Shown here one piece after another: positions 29,145 through 38,901 of a stretch of 64,000 nt of DNA. Source of the stretch: Flavobacteriales bacterium (GTDB lineage: Bacteria; Bacteroidota; Bacteroidia; Flavobacteriales_E; Vicingaceae); assembly GCA_020853105.1 (NCBI GenBank), contig JADYZM010000039.1, positions 44,549-108,548 of the forward strand, read 5' to 3'. Made by a program: the position numbers and the translations under genes. Position 1 is the first letter of the stretch, and each line of letters opens with the position of its first letter. The notes under the pieces were generated by a model that made no database searches, had not been told where the DNA came from, and was given only the letters and a program-made list of their open reading frames with translations.

Positions 29145-29597
29145 ATGTTCAGTATTTTTTCCGATGAACATTTTATGAACGAAGCTTTAAAAGAAGCCCA
29201 GAAGGCTTTTGATGAAGATGAGGTTCCGGTTGGTGCAGTTGTGGTTTGCAACAACAAGATAATCTCAAGGGCTTATAACATGACAGAAAAACTAAACGAT
29301 GTAACAGCTCATGCTGAAATGCTTGCAATTACGTCAGCCACAAATGCAATTGGTGGTAAATATCTCAGCGAATGTACTCTTTTTGTAACCTTAGAACCCT
29401 GTATAATGTGCGGAGGAGCTTTGTTTTGGAGTCAAATAAAAAAGATTGTTTACAGTGCACCAGATCCAAAAAGAGGATTTAGTAAAGTTACCCCATCCAT
29501 ATTACATCCAAAAACAGAAGTTATTGGGAATATTCTGGCAGAACAGTCAAACAAGTTGCTTATTTCATTTTTTAAATCAAAAAGGAAAAAAAGTTGA
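29145..29597 (+). CDS. tadA: tRNA-specific adenosine deaminase
   Basis: 150 residues. The zinc and catalytic motifs are HAEMLAI (His-Ala-Glu) and PCIMCGGALFWSQI (PCxxC). It converts A34 to inosine in tRNA-Arg(ACG). It lies between pssA (one base gap) and an unknown membrane protein whose TTG start overlaps the tadA stop, so three or four genes are likely transcribed together. Confidence 0.93.
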   Translation: MFSIFSDEHFMNEALKEAQKAFDEDEVPVGAVVVCNNKIISRAYNMTEKLNDVTAHAEMLAITSATNAIGGKYLSECTLFVTLEPCIMCGGALFWSQIKKIVYSAPDPKRGFSKVTPSILHPKTEVIGNILAEQSNKLLISFFKSKRKKS

Positions 29598-30829
29598 TTA
29601 AATCAATACCAATAGTAAGTATAGTTTTTCTTTGTATAGTCGCGATTCTTGGTACAATTATGCGATTTTCATTTGTTTACCCAAACAGTATTCCCTATTC
29701 AAACGTATTACACTCCCATTCCCATGTTGCCTTTCAGGGCTGGGTATATCTTAGTTTGTTTTATTTTTTGATTACTTCATTTTTGAGTGAAAAAGCAATA
29801 AAAAAAGGAAATTATAAAATACAATTTTATGTTACAAGTATAGTAATTTTTAGCATTCTTGTTTCATTTATATACCAGGGTTATGGAATATATTCAATAG
29901 TTTTTTCATCAATTTTTCAATTTATCAGTTATTGGTTTATTTTTAAATTTTTGGGCGATTTAAAGCAATCATTTTCAATTGAAGATACCCCAATTTCTGT
30001 AAGTTTTATAAAAATATCACTGTGGTTGAATTTAATATCCACGCTTGCCACATGGAGTATTGCAGTTATTTCAGCATTAAAATTAGGGGAAGATGAGATA
30101 TACAACTCTGCTATATACGCTTTTTTACATTTTCAGTATAACGGCTGGTTTACTTTTGCGATTATTGGGCTACTGTTCCGATTTTTTGAATTAAATGCTA
30201 TTTCTTTTAATAAAAAAAATACAAAACTATTCTTTAATTTAATGCTGCTTGCAATAGTTCCTTCCTATACTTTATCGCTGATAGGCATGAGTTTTCGAAG
30301 TTATATAATATATGTAGCATATTTTTCAGCGGTAATTCAACTTATCGCTTGTTTTTACTTCATTAAATCCATAAACAAAGGAACTTTAAATCTTATTAAT
30401 AAAAAAAGCTCGTTGTTTTCATGGGTGTTGATTATTTGTTTTTTAGCTTTTTTACTAAAACTATTCATTCAATCTATATCAGTATCTGATTTATTTATCG
30501 AAATGATTTCTATAAATCGCTTTATAATTATGGCGTTTATGCACATGGTTTTGATTGGTTTTGTTTCATTTGCTCTGATAAGTTTTTATATTCAAAAGGA
30601 AATAATCGACATTTCAAATGTATTTGTAAAAATTGCACTCTATCTACTTATTTTAGGATTTGTTGTCAGCGAATGTATGATGGTTGTAAACCAATTTTAT
30701 TTAAGAATAATTTTTCAAAAACTTATTGCTTATTCAAGTTTAAGCATGGCGATAGGATTTATTTGTTTGCTGTTTCACATAATCCTAAACCAAAAAATGT
30801 TTAACAATATCGGGCAGGTAAACACATAA
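29594..30829 (+). CDS. Polytopic membrane protein resembling haem-copper oxidase subunit I/NnrS, unassigned
   Basis: 411 residues, roughly eleven or twelve membrane helices. The start is a TTG whose bases overlap the tadA stop (TTGA); a shorter start at Met23 would cut the first helix. Histidines sit in helices in a suggestive pattern: SHSHVAFQGWVYL (His40, 42, 44), FLHFQYNGWF (His179) and FMHMVLIGFVSF (His317). The H-x-x-x-x-x-GW and HMxxxG blocks recall the haem b ligands of CcoN/NorB and NnrS proteins. The double-His copper site of oxidases is not seen. I would call it a putative haem-binding membrane protein and nothing more. The next gene encodes a small membrane protein. Confidence 0.55.
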   Translation: MIKSIPIVSIVFLCIVAILGTIMRFSFVYPNSIPYSNVLHSHSHVAFQGWVYLSLFYFLITSFLSEKAIKKGNYKIQFYVTSIVIFSILVSFIYQGYGIYSIVFSSIFQFISYWFIFKFLGDLKQSFSIEDTPISVSFIKISLWLNLISTLATWSIAVISALKLGEDEIYNSAIYAFLHFQYNGWFTFAIIGLLFRFFELNAISFNKKNTKLFFNLMLLAIVPSYTLSLIGMSFRSYIIYVAYFSAVIQLIACFYFIKSINKGTLNLINKKSSLFSWVLIICFLAFLLKLFIQSISVSDLFIEMISINRFIIMAFMHMVLIGFVSFALISFYIQKEIIDISNVFVKIALYLLILGFVVSECMMVVNQFYLRIIFQKLIAYSSLSMAIGFICLLFHIILNQKMFNNIGQVNT

Positions 30830-30840
30830 ATTTTAATCAA

Positions 30841-31281
30841 ATGAAAAAAGACCGTACAGTAATTTTAATTCAGATTTTATTAGTTTCACTATATTTTATG
30901 TTAGCATTAATAAAGTTTGATTTACCGTTTTCTAACAGCTTATTCATAATAATTTCTGCTGTTTTATGTTTCATCTATTCTCCTGTTTTATTCATTATGG
31001 TACTTGTAAATAATTTTTACAATGTAAAAGAGAAACTATTTTTGATAATATCCTTTATAGGTATCAACTCCGTACTTCTTACAGCTATTCTTTGGGGTAT
31101 TACGAGAGAGGTTATCTTGATATATTTTCTGATGGCTGCTGTTTTACTTATCGGTTCAGAAGTTCTTTATCATTTATACAAAATGAAAGAATCTTCACAC
31201 AAGCTAGTTAAAAACACTTATGCTCAAAGAATAATAACCATCCCTCTACTGTTGATATTATTGCTTCTTAATATTGGTTAA
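30841..31281 (+). CDS. Small membrane protein, unknown
   Basis: 146 residues with four predicted helices (about 7-25, 29-50, 62-84, 90-108) and a hydrophobic C-terminal end (ITIPLLLILLLLNIG). It begins 11 bases after the preceding membrane protein gene, so it is likely its partner. No motif is recognised. A conserved-looking Glu in ILWGITREVILIYF lies next to a helix. Confidence 0.6.
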   Translation: MKKDRTVILIQILLVSLYFMLALIKFDLPFSNSLFIIISAVLCFIYSPVLFIMVLVNNFYNVKEKLFLIISFIGINSVLLTAILWGITREVILIYFLMAAVLLIGSEVLYHLYKMKESSHKLVKNTYAQRIITIPLLLILLLLNIG

Positions 31282-31320
31282 AACACACCACAATTTTTCT
31301 TGACATGCTAATATTTATGC

Positions 31321-31352
31321 TTGTATTATTGAATTAATTTTTCATATATTTG
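31321..31352 (+). promoter_or_regulatory. Possible promoter of the secreted protein gene at 31508
   Basis: TTG (31321-31323), 21-base spacer and TATATTTG (31345-31352). It would leave a leader of about 150 bases that includes a hairpin (GTTTTAT 31407-31413 against ATAAAAC 31419-31425). Confidence 0.4.
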
Positions 31353-31507
31353 TGGGTAATTGGTAAAAAGTTGAATACGAATAGTTAAGCAAATCCGATA
31401 AAAAGGGTTTTATTTTAGATAAAACATTAAAAAAAATTTTACTTTTACCTAAATATATTTTAATATTGCAAACTAAACTAGTTTATAATTTATAACATCA
31501 TCGAATA

Positions 31508-32293
31508 ATGAAACGTATTCTTTCCATACTTACAATGTTAACATTAGTGGCCAATGTTACTGCTGGTGTAATCGTTTTAGAAGGTCATTATCAAGGCAAA
31601 AATTTATACGTACAAAATCCATTTGCAGGAAGCGGAGTTGGTTTTTGTACTTTTGAAGTAACCATAAATGGAGAAGTAACTACTGATGAGGTAAACTCAA
31701 GTGCATTTGAAATAGATTTTGCAAACTTTCAACTTAAGGTTGGTGATCCTGTAATTGTAAAAATCAAGCACAAAGATGATTGTAAGCCAAAAGTATTAAA
31801 CCCTGAGGTTCTTAAACCAAAAAGCACATTCGAAATCGTTTCTATGGATATTTCTAAAGATGGAAACTTTACATGGACCACTAAAAACGAAACCGGAAAA
31901 TTGGCATACACAATTGAACAATTCAGATGGAACAAATGGATAAAAGTTGGTGAAATTGACGGAAATGGTTCTGCTGAGAATAATAGCTATGAATTTAAAA
32001 TTACACCACATTCTGGCGAAAACAAATTTAGAGTAAAACAAGTTGATTATTCTAGCAAACCAAGATATTCACAAGCTTCTAGATATATGTCAACATCTGG
32101 AGAAATCACATTTAGCCCTGTAAAAGCAAAAGACTTTGTTACATTCACTGGCGAAACTCTTTTTGAAGTGTACGATAGTTTTGGTAACATTGTTAAAAAA
32201 GGTTTTGGCGAAAAAGTTGATGTAACAAATCTGAAAAAAGGTATTTATTACTTGAATTACGACAACAAAACTGAAACTTTTGTTAAAAAATAA
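31508..32293 (+). CDS. Secreted protein with a short T9SS-like C-terminal tail
   Basis: 261 residues. Signal peptide (about 1-18, LVANVTAG), an N-terminal beta domain (about 20-100), an Ig/fibronectin-like middle (about 105-190, WTTKNETGKLAYTIEQF) and a tail with VYDSFGNIVKKGFGEKVDV and LKKGIYYLNYDNKTETF, resembling the end of a type A T9SS sorting domain. No enzyme motif. The gene has a terminator directly behind it. Confidence 0.65.
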   Translation: MKRILSILTMLTLVANVTAGVIVLEGHYQGKNLYVQNPFAGSGVGFCTFEVTINGEVTTDEVNSSAFEIDFANFQLKVGDPVIVKIKHKDDCKPKVLNPEVLKPKSTFEIVSMDISKDGNFTWTTKNETGKLAYTIEQFRWNKWIKVGEIDGNGSAENNSYEFKITPHSGENKFRVKQVDYSSKPRYSQASRYMSTSGEITFSPVKAKDFVTFTGETLFEVYDSFGNIVKKGFGEKVDVTNLKKGIYYLNYDNKTETFVKK

Positions 32294-32312
32294 ATTCTGA
32301 CTATAGAAATTT

Positions 32313-32344
32313 AAAATCCCGACTTTAAATAAAGTCGGGATTTT
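32313..32344 (+). terminator. Rho-independent terminator
   Basis: Stem AAAATCCCGACTTT (32313-32326) and AAAGTCGGGATTTT (32331-32344), loop AAAT, then a T-run. Confidence 0.9.
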
Positions 32345-32364
32345 TTTTATCAACTGATTAATTC

Positions 32365-32766
32365 ATGAAAAAAATAGAACACATAGGAATTGCAGTAAAA
32401 AATATAGATGAATCAAATAAAATCTACAGCAAGCTTTTAAACCAAAATCCGTACAAGATTGAAGAGGTTCTAAGCGAATACGTTAAAACTTCTTTTTTTA
32501 AAATCGGTGATAGTAAAATAGAACTGTTAGAAGCAACCAGTTCTGAAAGTGCAATTGCAAAATTTATAGAGAAAAAAGGAGAGGGGATACATCATATAGC
32601 ATTTGACGTAGAAGATATTCACTCAGAAATTAGTCGATTAAAAAAGGAAGGATTTGTTGTTCTGAACGAAATTCCGAAAAAAGGAGCAGATAATAAATGG
32701 GTATGCTTTGTTCACCCTAAGTCTGCAAATGGCGTACTAATAGAACTTTGCCAGGAAATCAAATAA
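32365..32766 (+). CDS. mce: Methylmalonyl-CoA epimerase
   Basis: 133 residues, VOC/glyoxalase fold in two halves. MKKIEHIGIAVKNIDESNKIY is the usual start, and the metal residues are in the first HIGIAV, in SKIELLEA-type text and in GIHHIAFDVEDI and GVLIELCQ. It interconverts (R)- and (S)-methylmalonyl-CoA in propionate/succinate metabolism. No mutase subunit is present in the window. Confidence 0.92.
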   Translation: MKKIEHIGIAVKNIDESNKIYSKLLNQNPYKIEEVLSEYVKTSFFKIGDSKIELLEATSSESAIAKFIEKKGEGIHHIAFDVEDIHSEISRLKKEGFVVLNEIPKKGADNKWVCFVHPKSANGVLIELCQEIK

Positions 32767-33369
32767 CTACAAGTAACTTAACAGGACATTTCCCGCATCA
32801 TCTAAATTGCTTCCAAAAACAATTATTCCATCTTCATGACCTTTCATTACAATAATTTTTTTTCTAATCACATCTGTTTCATTAAATAAACGTACTATTT
32901 CAAAAGCCATATCAGGAGTTCCGTATGCAACTTCTTTATTTGTTGCTGGAACCTTGTTTGATAAATGCCCCCATAATGATTTGTTGTGGATATGAATAAT
33001 TGCGTTTACATCTTCAGATGCCTGATATATTGCCGCATGAGTCATTGTTTCAGATGATGCTTTAAGTTTTCCCCTACAAACAACTTCATTTTTTGAAATA
33101 TCATAATTTGTTACTAAAGTAAAATGTGTGTCTTCAATAGGAAAAATACTTCCTGTTTGTGTTCCTGAAATTAAAATGTTTTTACCGATTCTAACACTAA
33201 TATTGCCGTATCCTACTTTCAACTTTTTATCGTAACCGATTTGTTTGAGTTGAAATAATTTATCTCTCCAAAATTTTAGACTTTGAGGGACTTCAACTGA
33301 TAGTTTTTCATCAATCCATTTACAATTAAACTTTATGTACCCTTCATCAATAAATTTTTTATTTTTCAT
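32767..33369 (-). CDS. Class II aldolase/adducin family protein (MTRu-1-P aldolase or dehydratase type)
   Basis: 200 residues from the ATG at 33369; an in-frame TTG at 33375 abuts the mtnA stop. The zinc motif is visible in NAIIHIHNKSLWGH (HIH) and later the region GHEDGIIVFG, with the catalytic Glu in KASSETMTH. It follows mtnA by 6 bases, so its substrate is probably 5-methylthioribulose-1-phosphate or 5-deoxyribulose-1-phosphate. It could be the dehydratase MtnB of methionine salvage or an aldolase of the kind used in the DHAP shunt. No other mtn genes lie nearby, which favours an aldolase. Confidence 0.7.
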   Translation of the reverse strand: MKNKKFIDEGYIKFNCKWIDEKLSVEVPQSLKFWRDKLFQLKQIGYDKKLKVGYGNISVRIGKNILISGTQTGSIFPIEDTHFTLVTNYDISKNEVVCRGKLKASSETMTHAAIYQASEDVNAIIHIHNKSLWGHLSNKVPATNKEVAYGTPDMAFEIVRLFNETDVIRKKIIVMKGHEDGIIVFGSNLDDAGNVLLSYL

Positions 33370-33375
33370 AATCAA

Positions 33376-34482
33376 TTAAAATAAATCAGGGAATAAACTT
33401 TTGATGCCTGCCTCAGAAGCCTCACAAATTCCACGCTCTGTAATTAAACCGGTTATCAACCGAGCTGGCGTTACATCAAAACCATAATTTAAGGCGGGAG
33501 TAGTTTCAGGACAAATCAATACTGATTTTATTTCTTTTTTTTCTAATCCTTGCACATATTTAACTTCATTTTCATCACGTGTTTCTATTGGAATATTTTT
33601 AACTCCATCTTCAATTGTCAAATCTAATGTTGATGAGGGTAGAGCAACATAAAAGGGTATATTGTTATCAAAAGCCGCTAATGCTTTTAAATACGTCCCG
33701 ATTTTATTTGCCACATCACCATTTCTGGTTGTCCTGTCAGTACCAACAATAACCAAATCAACCATACCATGTTGCATTAAATGACCACCAGTATTATCAT
33801 TAATTAAAGTGTGCTTAACACCCTGTTGATTTAGTTCAAAAGCTGTTAAACTAGCACCTTGATTTCGAGGCCTGGTTTCATCAACCCATACATGTATGTC
33901 AATACCTACTTGATGTGCTTGATAAATGGGTGATGTTGCTGTTCCCCAATCGACTGTAGCGAGCCATCCTGCATTACAATGGGTGAGTATATTTACTGTT
34001 TTATTGTTTTTTTTAGCTGCTAACTGACGAATAATTTCAAGTCCATGTTTTCCTATGTTAAAACATACGTCAATATCTTGTAGCTTGATTTCTTCTGCTT
34101 TTGCAAGAGCAAGTTCAGGCAATAATTTATTATTACTATTTTCTTCAATAAGTTTAGACATTTCATCAATAGCCCACTTCAAATTGACTGCTGTAGGTCG
34201 TGTGTTATAAAGTTTAGTTGCAACGTCTTTAATATATGATAATTTACAACTTTTCTCACACGCTTCAATACAAGCTAAATACATTCCATAAGCAGCTGTA
34301 ACACCTATTAGTGGAGCTCCCCTAACAACCATCTCTTTTATTGCATAAGCAGCATCATCGGTATTTTGAATTTTATAAATATCAATTTTATGGGGCAAAT
34401 AGCGTTGATCTATAACATCAATACAATTTTTATTTTTGGAGTTAACCCAAATTGTGTGATGGTGTTTTCCGTTAATATTCAT
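33376..34482 (-). CDS. mtnA: S-methyl-5-thioribose-1-phosphate isomerase
   Basis: 368 residues. The MtnA/eIF2B-like fold is shown by EMVVRGAPLIGVTAAYG, the catalytic cysteine in LTHCNAGWLATVDWGTA and the aspartate in IVGTDRTTRNGDVANKIGTY. It isomerises 5-methylthioribose-1-phosphate (and 5-deoxyribose-1-phosphate in some bacteria) to the ribulose form. The 5' end overlaps the HAD gene by 11 bases, and an aldolase gene follows. No MtnK or MtnP is in the window. Confidence 0.92.
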   Translation of the reverse strand: MNINGKHHHTIWVNSKNKNCIDVIDQRYLPHKIDIYKIQNTDDAAYAIKEMVVRGAPLIGVTAAYGMYLACIEACEKSCKLSYIKDVATKLYNTRPTAVNLKWAIDEMSKLIEENSNNKLLPELALAKAEEIKLQDIDVCFNIGKHGLEIIRQLAAKKNNKTVNILTHCNAGWLATVDWGTATSPIYQAHQVGIDIHVWVDETRPRNQGASLTAFELNQQGVKHTLINDNTGGHLMQHGMVDLVIVGTDRTTRNGDVANKIGTYLKALAAFDNNIPFYVALPSSTLDLTIEDGVKNIPIETRDENEVKYVQGLEKKEIKSVLICPETTPALNYGFDVTPARLITGLITERGICEASEAGIKSLFPDLF

Positions 34483-35092
34483 TAAGAAGAGAATTGATTG
34501 ACTGATTATTATTAATATCCAGAAACACAGATTTTATTCCAATAGATTTAGCTGAAACAATATGTTCAGCAGTATCATCAATAAACAGTGTTTTTGATGG
34601 ATTTAAGTTTGAGGTTTTAATGAGATGTTCAAATATTTCTTTTTCAGGCTTTCTAAAGCCGACTTGAAAGGACAAATAACATTTTTCAAATAGAGTCGAA
34701 AAATTATTATTTTCTTTTGCATGGTACATATTTTCAATAAAACTGTAGTGAATTTCATTGGTATTACTCAATAAAAATAATCTATATTTTTTTGATAGTC
34801 TCTTTATCAATTGAATTCTTTCGTCGGGTAAGTCTAACAACATGCTGTTCCAAGCCTCAATAACTTCATGATGTGACATCGAACTATTTTCTATAAAAAA
34901 ATGAGTAAAAGTTGAGCTTTCAATTTTACCGGTCTCAAATCTCTCTAAAAGTTGATTGTCTTTAATTTGTTGATGTAAAGCAGTAAAATTAGTTGGAAAA
35001 TGAGCCTTAAAGGCTCTCCATGTCAATTCATGATTGAGATTGATTATTACTCCACCTAAATCAAACACTATATTTTCTATACCGGTTAACAT
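34472..35092 (-). CDS. HAD-superfamily hydrolase (IA type)
   Basis: 206 residues. HAD motif I is VFDLGGVIINL (DxGG, lacking the second Asp of DxD), motif II FLLSNTNEIH, and motif IV TLFIDDTAEHI. The first motif D-L-G-G-V is a common variant of the haloacid dehalogenase-like subfamily with a cap domain (about 20-90). It is the first gene of the operon with mtnA and the aldolase, so it may act on a sugar phosphate in that route. The substrate is not readable. Confidence 0.78.
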   Translation of the reverse strand: MLTGIENIVFDLGGVIINLNHELTWRAFKAHFPTNFTALHQQIKDNQLLERFETGKIESSTFTHFFIENSSMSHHEVIEAWNSMLLDLPDERIQLIKRLSKKYRLFLLSNTNEIHYSFIENMYHAKENNNFSTLFEKCYLSFQVGFRKPEKEIFEHLIKTSNLNPSKTLFIDDTAEHIVSAKSIGIKSVFLDINNNQSINSLLNEY

Positions 35093-35132
35093 AAATAAGT
35101 GTCCAAAATTAGTAAAATAGTATTGGCATTTA

Positions 35133-35163
35133 TTGGTAATTACATTTCAAATACGTAAAATTG
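35133..35163 (+). promoter_or_regulatory. Promoter of the tRNA gene
   Basis: TTG (35133-35135), 20-base spacer and TAAAATTG (35156-35163; 7 of 8 to TAnnTTTG), about 36 bases before the tRNA. Confidence 0.45.
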
Positions 35164-35198
35164 CAGCCGTTAATTTTATAAGATAAAAATTATAAAAG

Positions 35199-35272
35199 GG
35201 GCCTATAGCTCATTCGGTTAGAGCAACTGACTCATAATCAGTAGGTGCTTGGTTCGATTCCAAGTGGGCCCA
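35199..35272 (+). tRNA. tRNA with CAT anticodon (elongator Met or Ile2)
   Basis: 74 bases. The acceptor arm GGGCCTA pairs with TGGGCCC (one G:U). Anticodon stem ACTGA/TCAGT encloses the loop CTCATAA, anticodon CAT. The T arm is CTTGG-TTCGATT-CCAAG. CCA is not encoded. A paired G1:C72 end argues against an initiator tRNA. Whether it is elongator methionine or the lysidine-modified isoleucine tRNA cannot be settled from sequence alone. Confidence 0.95.
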
Positions 35273-35273
35273 C

Positions 35274-35307
35274 AAAAGGAAATTACATATTTGGTAGTTT
35301 CCTTTTT
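35274..35307 (+). terminator. Terminator after the tRNA
   Basis: Stem AAAAGGAAA (35274-35282) and TTTCCTTTT (35298-35306), followed by a T-run. Confidence 0.75.
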
Positions 35308-35368
35308 TATTTTCTACCAATTAGGCACATTTTTCAAAATTATATTTGATTTTTTCTATCTTTAGGTA

Positions 35369-37525
35369 ATGAAAAACATTCATTTTTTTCTAGCACTCTT
35401 TTTTTTCTCAAATGTTGTTTTTGCACAATATTCTACAGAACAACAAAAGAAAATAGACTCTTTGTATCACGAGGTTAAAACCTCAAAATATGATACTACC
35501 GTTGCTGCATCATTGGTGGGTATTTCTGAAATAATGTATGTATATCATGTTGACACGTTACTTCCTTTGTGCAACAAAGCGATTGAAATTTGCAATAAAA
35601 ATTTGAAAAAATCGAATTTAAAGAAATTCGAAATAAATTCATTCAAATTAACAATGGCTGCAGCATACAACAACATTAGCTATGTGTATGGAAATTACGG
35701 AGACATTAATAAACAACTTGAAGTTTTACTGATTGGATTAAAAATAAGAGAAAATATTGATGATGACAAGGGATTAGCAGCTACTCTCAATAACATAGGT
35801 TATAGTTATAAAGTTCTTGGTGATATAAAAAAAGCAATTGAATGTTACGATAAAAGTTTAAAAATTAAAGAACGAATTGGCGATAAAAAAGGAGCCTCAT
35901 CAACATATTTGAACATGGGCTCTATATATGAAAGCCAAGGTGAAATTGATAATGCATTAGCATTATACTTTAAAGCACTTGCAATACAGGAGGAGTTAAA
36001 AGACATGAGAATTAAAGCAATAGCTCTCAATAATATTGCTTACGTCTATTTTCAGAAAAAAAATTACGAAAAATCCTTTGAATACAATTTTAAAAGCCTA
36101 CAAATCAGAAATGAGATTAATGACAGCAAAGGAATTGCAAATTCGCTTCATAATATTGGACTTGCATACAAAGAAACAGGAAAACTAGATTCAGCTCTTA
36201 AATACTATATGTTGAGCTTACATATGAAAGAAGAACAACGTGATTCTTTTAGTTTACCTGCATCATATACAAATATTGGATATTTATACTTTAAAAAAAA
36301 TAATTTTCAAAAAGCCAAAACATTTGGTTTAAAAAGTTTAGAAATTGCTAAATCTACAAGAGTTATCCACAACATTAAAGAAGCAGCCATGCTTCTTCAA
36401 AAAATTTATAAGGAAGAAAAAAATTTTAAGGAAGCTTATAAATTACTCTCACTCTACTATGAAATTAGAGATAGTATCATCAACCAAGAGAACAAAAAAG
36501 CAGCTATTAAACAAAATTTACAATATGAGTATAATAAAAAATTGGCAACCGACAGTATTGCATTTGCAAAAGAAAATGAAATAAAAGAAATAGAAATTGC
36601 AAAACAAAAATCAGAGCTAGAAGCAAAACGAAATCAACAGTTTGCACTTTTCGGAGGACTGTTTTTGGTGTTGCTATTTTCAGGATTTATTTATAATCGT
36701 TTTAAACTATCACAAAAACAAAAGCAAATTATTGAGATTCAAAAAAATGAAGTAGAAGAAAAAAGTAAAGAAATAACAGACTCCATCACTTATGCTAAAC
36801 GTATTCAAGAAGCAATTCTTCCATCAAGAGAATCGTTAAACGAAACTTTAAAAAATGGGGTTATCTTGTATAAACCAAAAGATATAGTAGCTGGAGACTT
36901 TTATTGGATGGAAAAAAGTATGGTTAAAAATAATGAAATAATTTTATTTGCTGCGGCAGATTGCACAGGGCATGGAGTACCCGGAGCATTAGTGAGTGTT
37001 GTTTGTAACAACGCTTTAAACCGTTCGGTTCGAGAGTTTGGCTTAACATTACCTGGGGAAATTTTAGATAAAACAAGAGATTTAGTTGTTCAAGAGTTTT
37101 CAAAGAGTGGCGAAGAAGTGAAAGATGGTATGGATATTTCGTTATGCTCAATATCTTTCAAAGAAAATTCTTTACGTTGGGCAGGAGCAAACAATCCAGC
37201 CTGGATAATTAGAGACGGTAACATTATTGAAATAAAACCCAATAAACAACCCATTGGAAAATCTGAAAATAGACAACCTTTTACTACTCACCAGCTACAA
37301 GTTCAAAAAGGAGATACTATCTATATTTTTACTGATGGTTTTGCTGACCAATTTGGAGGTGAAAAAGGTAAAAAGTTTAAATCGTCACAGTTGAAAGACT
37401 TTTTGATTTCAATCCAACAAAAAGAAATGAATGAACAAAAACTTGCTCTTGAAGAATGTTTTCATCTTTGGAAAGGCAGCCTTGAACAAGTAGATGATGT
37501 ATGTGTTATTGGTGTGAGAGTTTAA
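35369..37525 (+). CDS. TPR-repeat membrane protein with C-terminal SpoIIE-type (PP2C) phosphatase
   Basis: 718 residues. Signal peptide (to VFAQ, about 19), then six or more tetratricopeptide repeats (about 80-370; for example [26 protein letters not shown]), a membrane helix (about 427-445, [18 protein letters not shown]), a coiled coil and the phosphatase domain from about 500: [38 protein letters not shown] and [14 protein letters not shown]. The metal-binding aspartates are present. It would sense something in the periplasm through the TPRs and dephosphorylate a cytosolic serine/threonine target, such as an anti-sigma antagonist. No partner is encoded nearby. It is a widespread type in Bacteroidota. 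Confidence 0.85.
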   Translation: MKNIHFFLALFFFSNVVFAQYSTEQQKKIDSLYHEVKTSKYDTTVAASLVGISEIMYVYHVDTLLPLCNKAIEICNKNLKKSNLKKFEINSFKLTMAAAYNNISYVYGNYGDINKQLEVLLIGLKIRENIDDDKGLAATLNNIGYSYKVLGDIKKAIECYDKSLKIKERIGDKKGASSTYLNMGSIYESQGEIDNALALYFKALAIQEELKDMRIKAIALNNIAYVYFQKKNYEKSFEYNFKSLQIRNEINDSKGIANSLHNIGLAYKETGKLDSALKYYMLSLHMKEEQRDSFSLPASYTNIGYLYFKKNNFQKAKTFGLKSLEIAKSTRVIHNIKEAAMLLQKIYKEEKNFKEAYKLLSLYYEIRDSIINQENKKAAIKQNLQYEYNKKLATDSIAFAKENEIKEIEIAKQKSELEAKRNQQFALFGGLFLVLLFSGFIYNRFKLSQKQKQIIEIQKNEVEEKSKEITDSITYAKRIQEAILPSRESLNETLKNGVILYKPKDIVAGDFYWMEKSMVKNNEIILFAAADCTGHGVPGALVSVVCNNALNRSVREFGLTLPGEILDKTRDLVVQEFSKSGEEVKDGMDISLCSISFKENSLRWAGANNPAWIIRDGNIIEIKPNKQPIGKSENRQPFTTHQLQVQKGDTIYIFTDGFADQFGGEKGKKFKSSQLKDFLISIQQKEMNEQKLALEECFHLWKGSLEQVDDVCVIGVRV

Positions 37526-38433
37526 TCGTGACGGGCACCTTTAAGTATTCTAAAAACGTGCAACACAGCCGGAAAAACTGCATCCATACTTTCTTTAGCC
37601 CCATTTGTTGAACCTGGCAAAGCTAAAACTAATGATTCATTAATAATACCGGCAACACTCCTGCTCAACATTGAGTATGGAGTTCTATCTTGTCCGTAAC
37701 TTCTAATAGCTTCATCAATTCCTGGGATTTCTCTCTCAATTAATGGTTTTAAAGCTTCAGGTGTAACATCTCTACTCGATAGTCCTGTACCTCCGGTATA
37801 AATTATCATATTTACACCCTTTTCTGAATACAATTTTGCCTTTTCTTGAATATCCAAAACTTCATCAGGAATAATGATATAATCCATTATGCTAACCCCA
37901 CATTCTTCTAACTTTTTAATTATAGCTTTTCCTGCCTTATCTTCTTTTTGCCCTTTTGAAATGGTATCTGAACATACAATCACTGCCGCATTTAAATCTT
38001 TTCTGAATTTATCTTTAAAATCAGATTTGCCACCTTTTTTCTCTTCGAGTTTTATTTGATGTATTTCAATTCCTTTATCAATTGGTTTGAGCATGTCATA
38101 CATATTTAAGGCTACGACACTAGCTCCATGCATAGCCTCAACTTCAACCCCTGTTTTGTATATTGTTTTTACAGTTATTTTAATATGTATTTCTAACCCT
38201 GCAATTTCATAGTCAATTCCAGTATATTCAATTGGCATCGGATGGCAGTCTGCTAAAATCAAAGCTGTATTTTTTACACCTAACAATCCTACTGCTTTAC
38301 TCATAGCAAAGACATCTCCTTTTGGAACTGTTTTATTAATAATTGCATCAATAGTTTCTTGTTTGCTCACCTTAACTATAGCAGAAGCTGTTGCAATTCT
38401 TAAAGTTGGTGATTTATATGTTATATCTACCAT
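37522..38433 (-). CDS. moaCB: Bifunctional MoaC-MoaB molybdenum cofactor biosynthesis protein
   Basis: 303 residues, a natural fusion. The N-terminal 150 residues are MoaC ([37 protein letters not shown]), which together with MoaA makes cyclic pyranopterin monophosphate. The C-terminal half is MoaB/MogA-like, with [29 protein letters not shown] and [15 protein letters not shown], for adenylylation of molybdopterin before molybdate insertion. Last gene of the minus-strand Moco operon that begins at 41132; its 3' end overlaps the converging phosphatase gene by 4 bases. Confidence 0.93.
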   Translation of the reverse strand: MVDITYKSPTLRIATASAIVKVSKQETIDAIINKTVPKGDVFAMSKAVGLLGVKNTALILADCHPMPIEYTGIDYEIAGLEIHIKITVKTIYKTGVEVEAMHGASVVALNMYDMLKPIDKGIEIHQIKLEEKKGGKSDFKDKFRKDLNAAVIVCSDTISKGQKEDKAGKAIIKKLEECGVSIMDYIIIPDEVLDIQEKAKLYSEKGVNMIIYTGGTGLSSRDVTPEALKPLIEREIPGIDEAIRSYGQDRTPYSMLSRSVAGIINESLVLALPGSTNGAKESMDAVFPAVLHVFRILKGARHD

Positions 38434-38454
38434 AATTTTTTTGTTGGTTTATTT

Positions 38455-38901
38455 TTAATGATTTACTTTCCACACATGACTATCGTCTTCAAACAATTCT
38501 TTTCCGAAAACCGGAGCCTTTGCCTTAATTTCTTCTGTAATATATCTGCATGCATCAAAAGCCATTGTTCGATGCTTTGAAGATGTAAAAACAAATAAGC
38601 ACAATTCACCCGCTTTAACAATTCCTTTGCTGTGATAAATATGAGCACATGTTAGGTCGTATTTAACAAATGCTGACTCTCTAATTTCATCAAAAACTTT
38701 ATTTGCCATATCTTCATACGCAGAATATTCTATAGCTTTTACAATTTTTCCAGCTATTACATCAGCTCTAACCTGACCTAAAAAGATGTCATGTGCTCCA
38801 ATATTGGTTTTTACTTGATGATGGGCTATTGAATCTGCAATTTTTGCAGGAGTTATAGGTCCTTCAATAAAAACATTTTTTATTTTTTTTTCTTTATTCA
38901 T
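38455..38901 (-). CDS. moaE: Molybdopterin synthase catalytic subunit
   Basis: 148 residues. Core motifs of MoaE are FLGQVRADVIAGKIVKAIEYSAYEDMA and HIYHSKGIVKAGELCLFVFTSSKHR, ending with the conserved Lys block EEIKAKAPVFGKELFED. With MoaD it adds two sulfurs to cPMP to make molybdopterin. Its start overlaps the moeB-like gene by 8 bases; moaCB follows after 21. Confidence 0.92.
   Translation of the reverse strand: MNKEKKIKNVFIEGPITPAKIADSIAHHQVKTNIGAHDIFLGQVRADVIAGKIVKAIEYSAYEDMANKVFDEIRESAFVKYDLTCAHIYHSKGIVKAGELCLFVFTSSKHRTMAFDACRYITEEIKAKAPVFGKELFEDDSHVWKVNH

Noticed and set aside
35199..35272. Initiator tRNA-Met
   Set aside because: Position 1 and 72 pair as G:C; bacterial initiators have an unpaired end.
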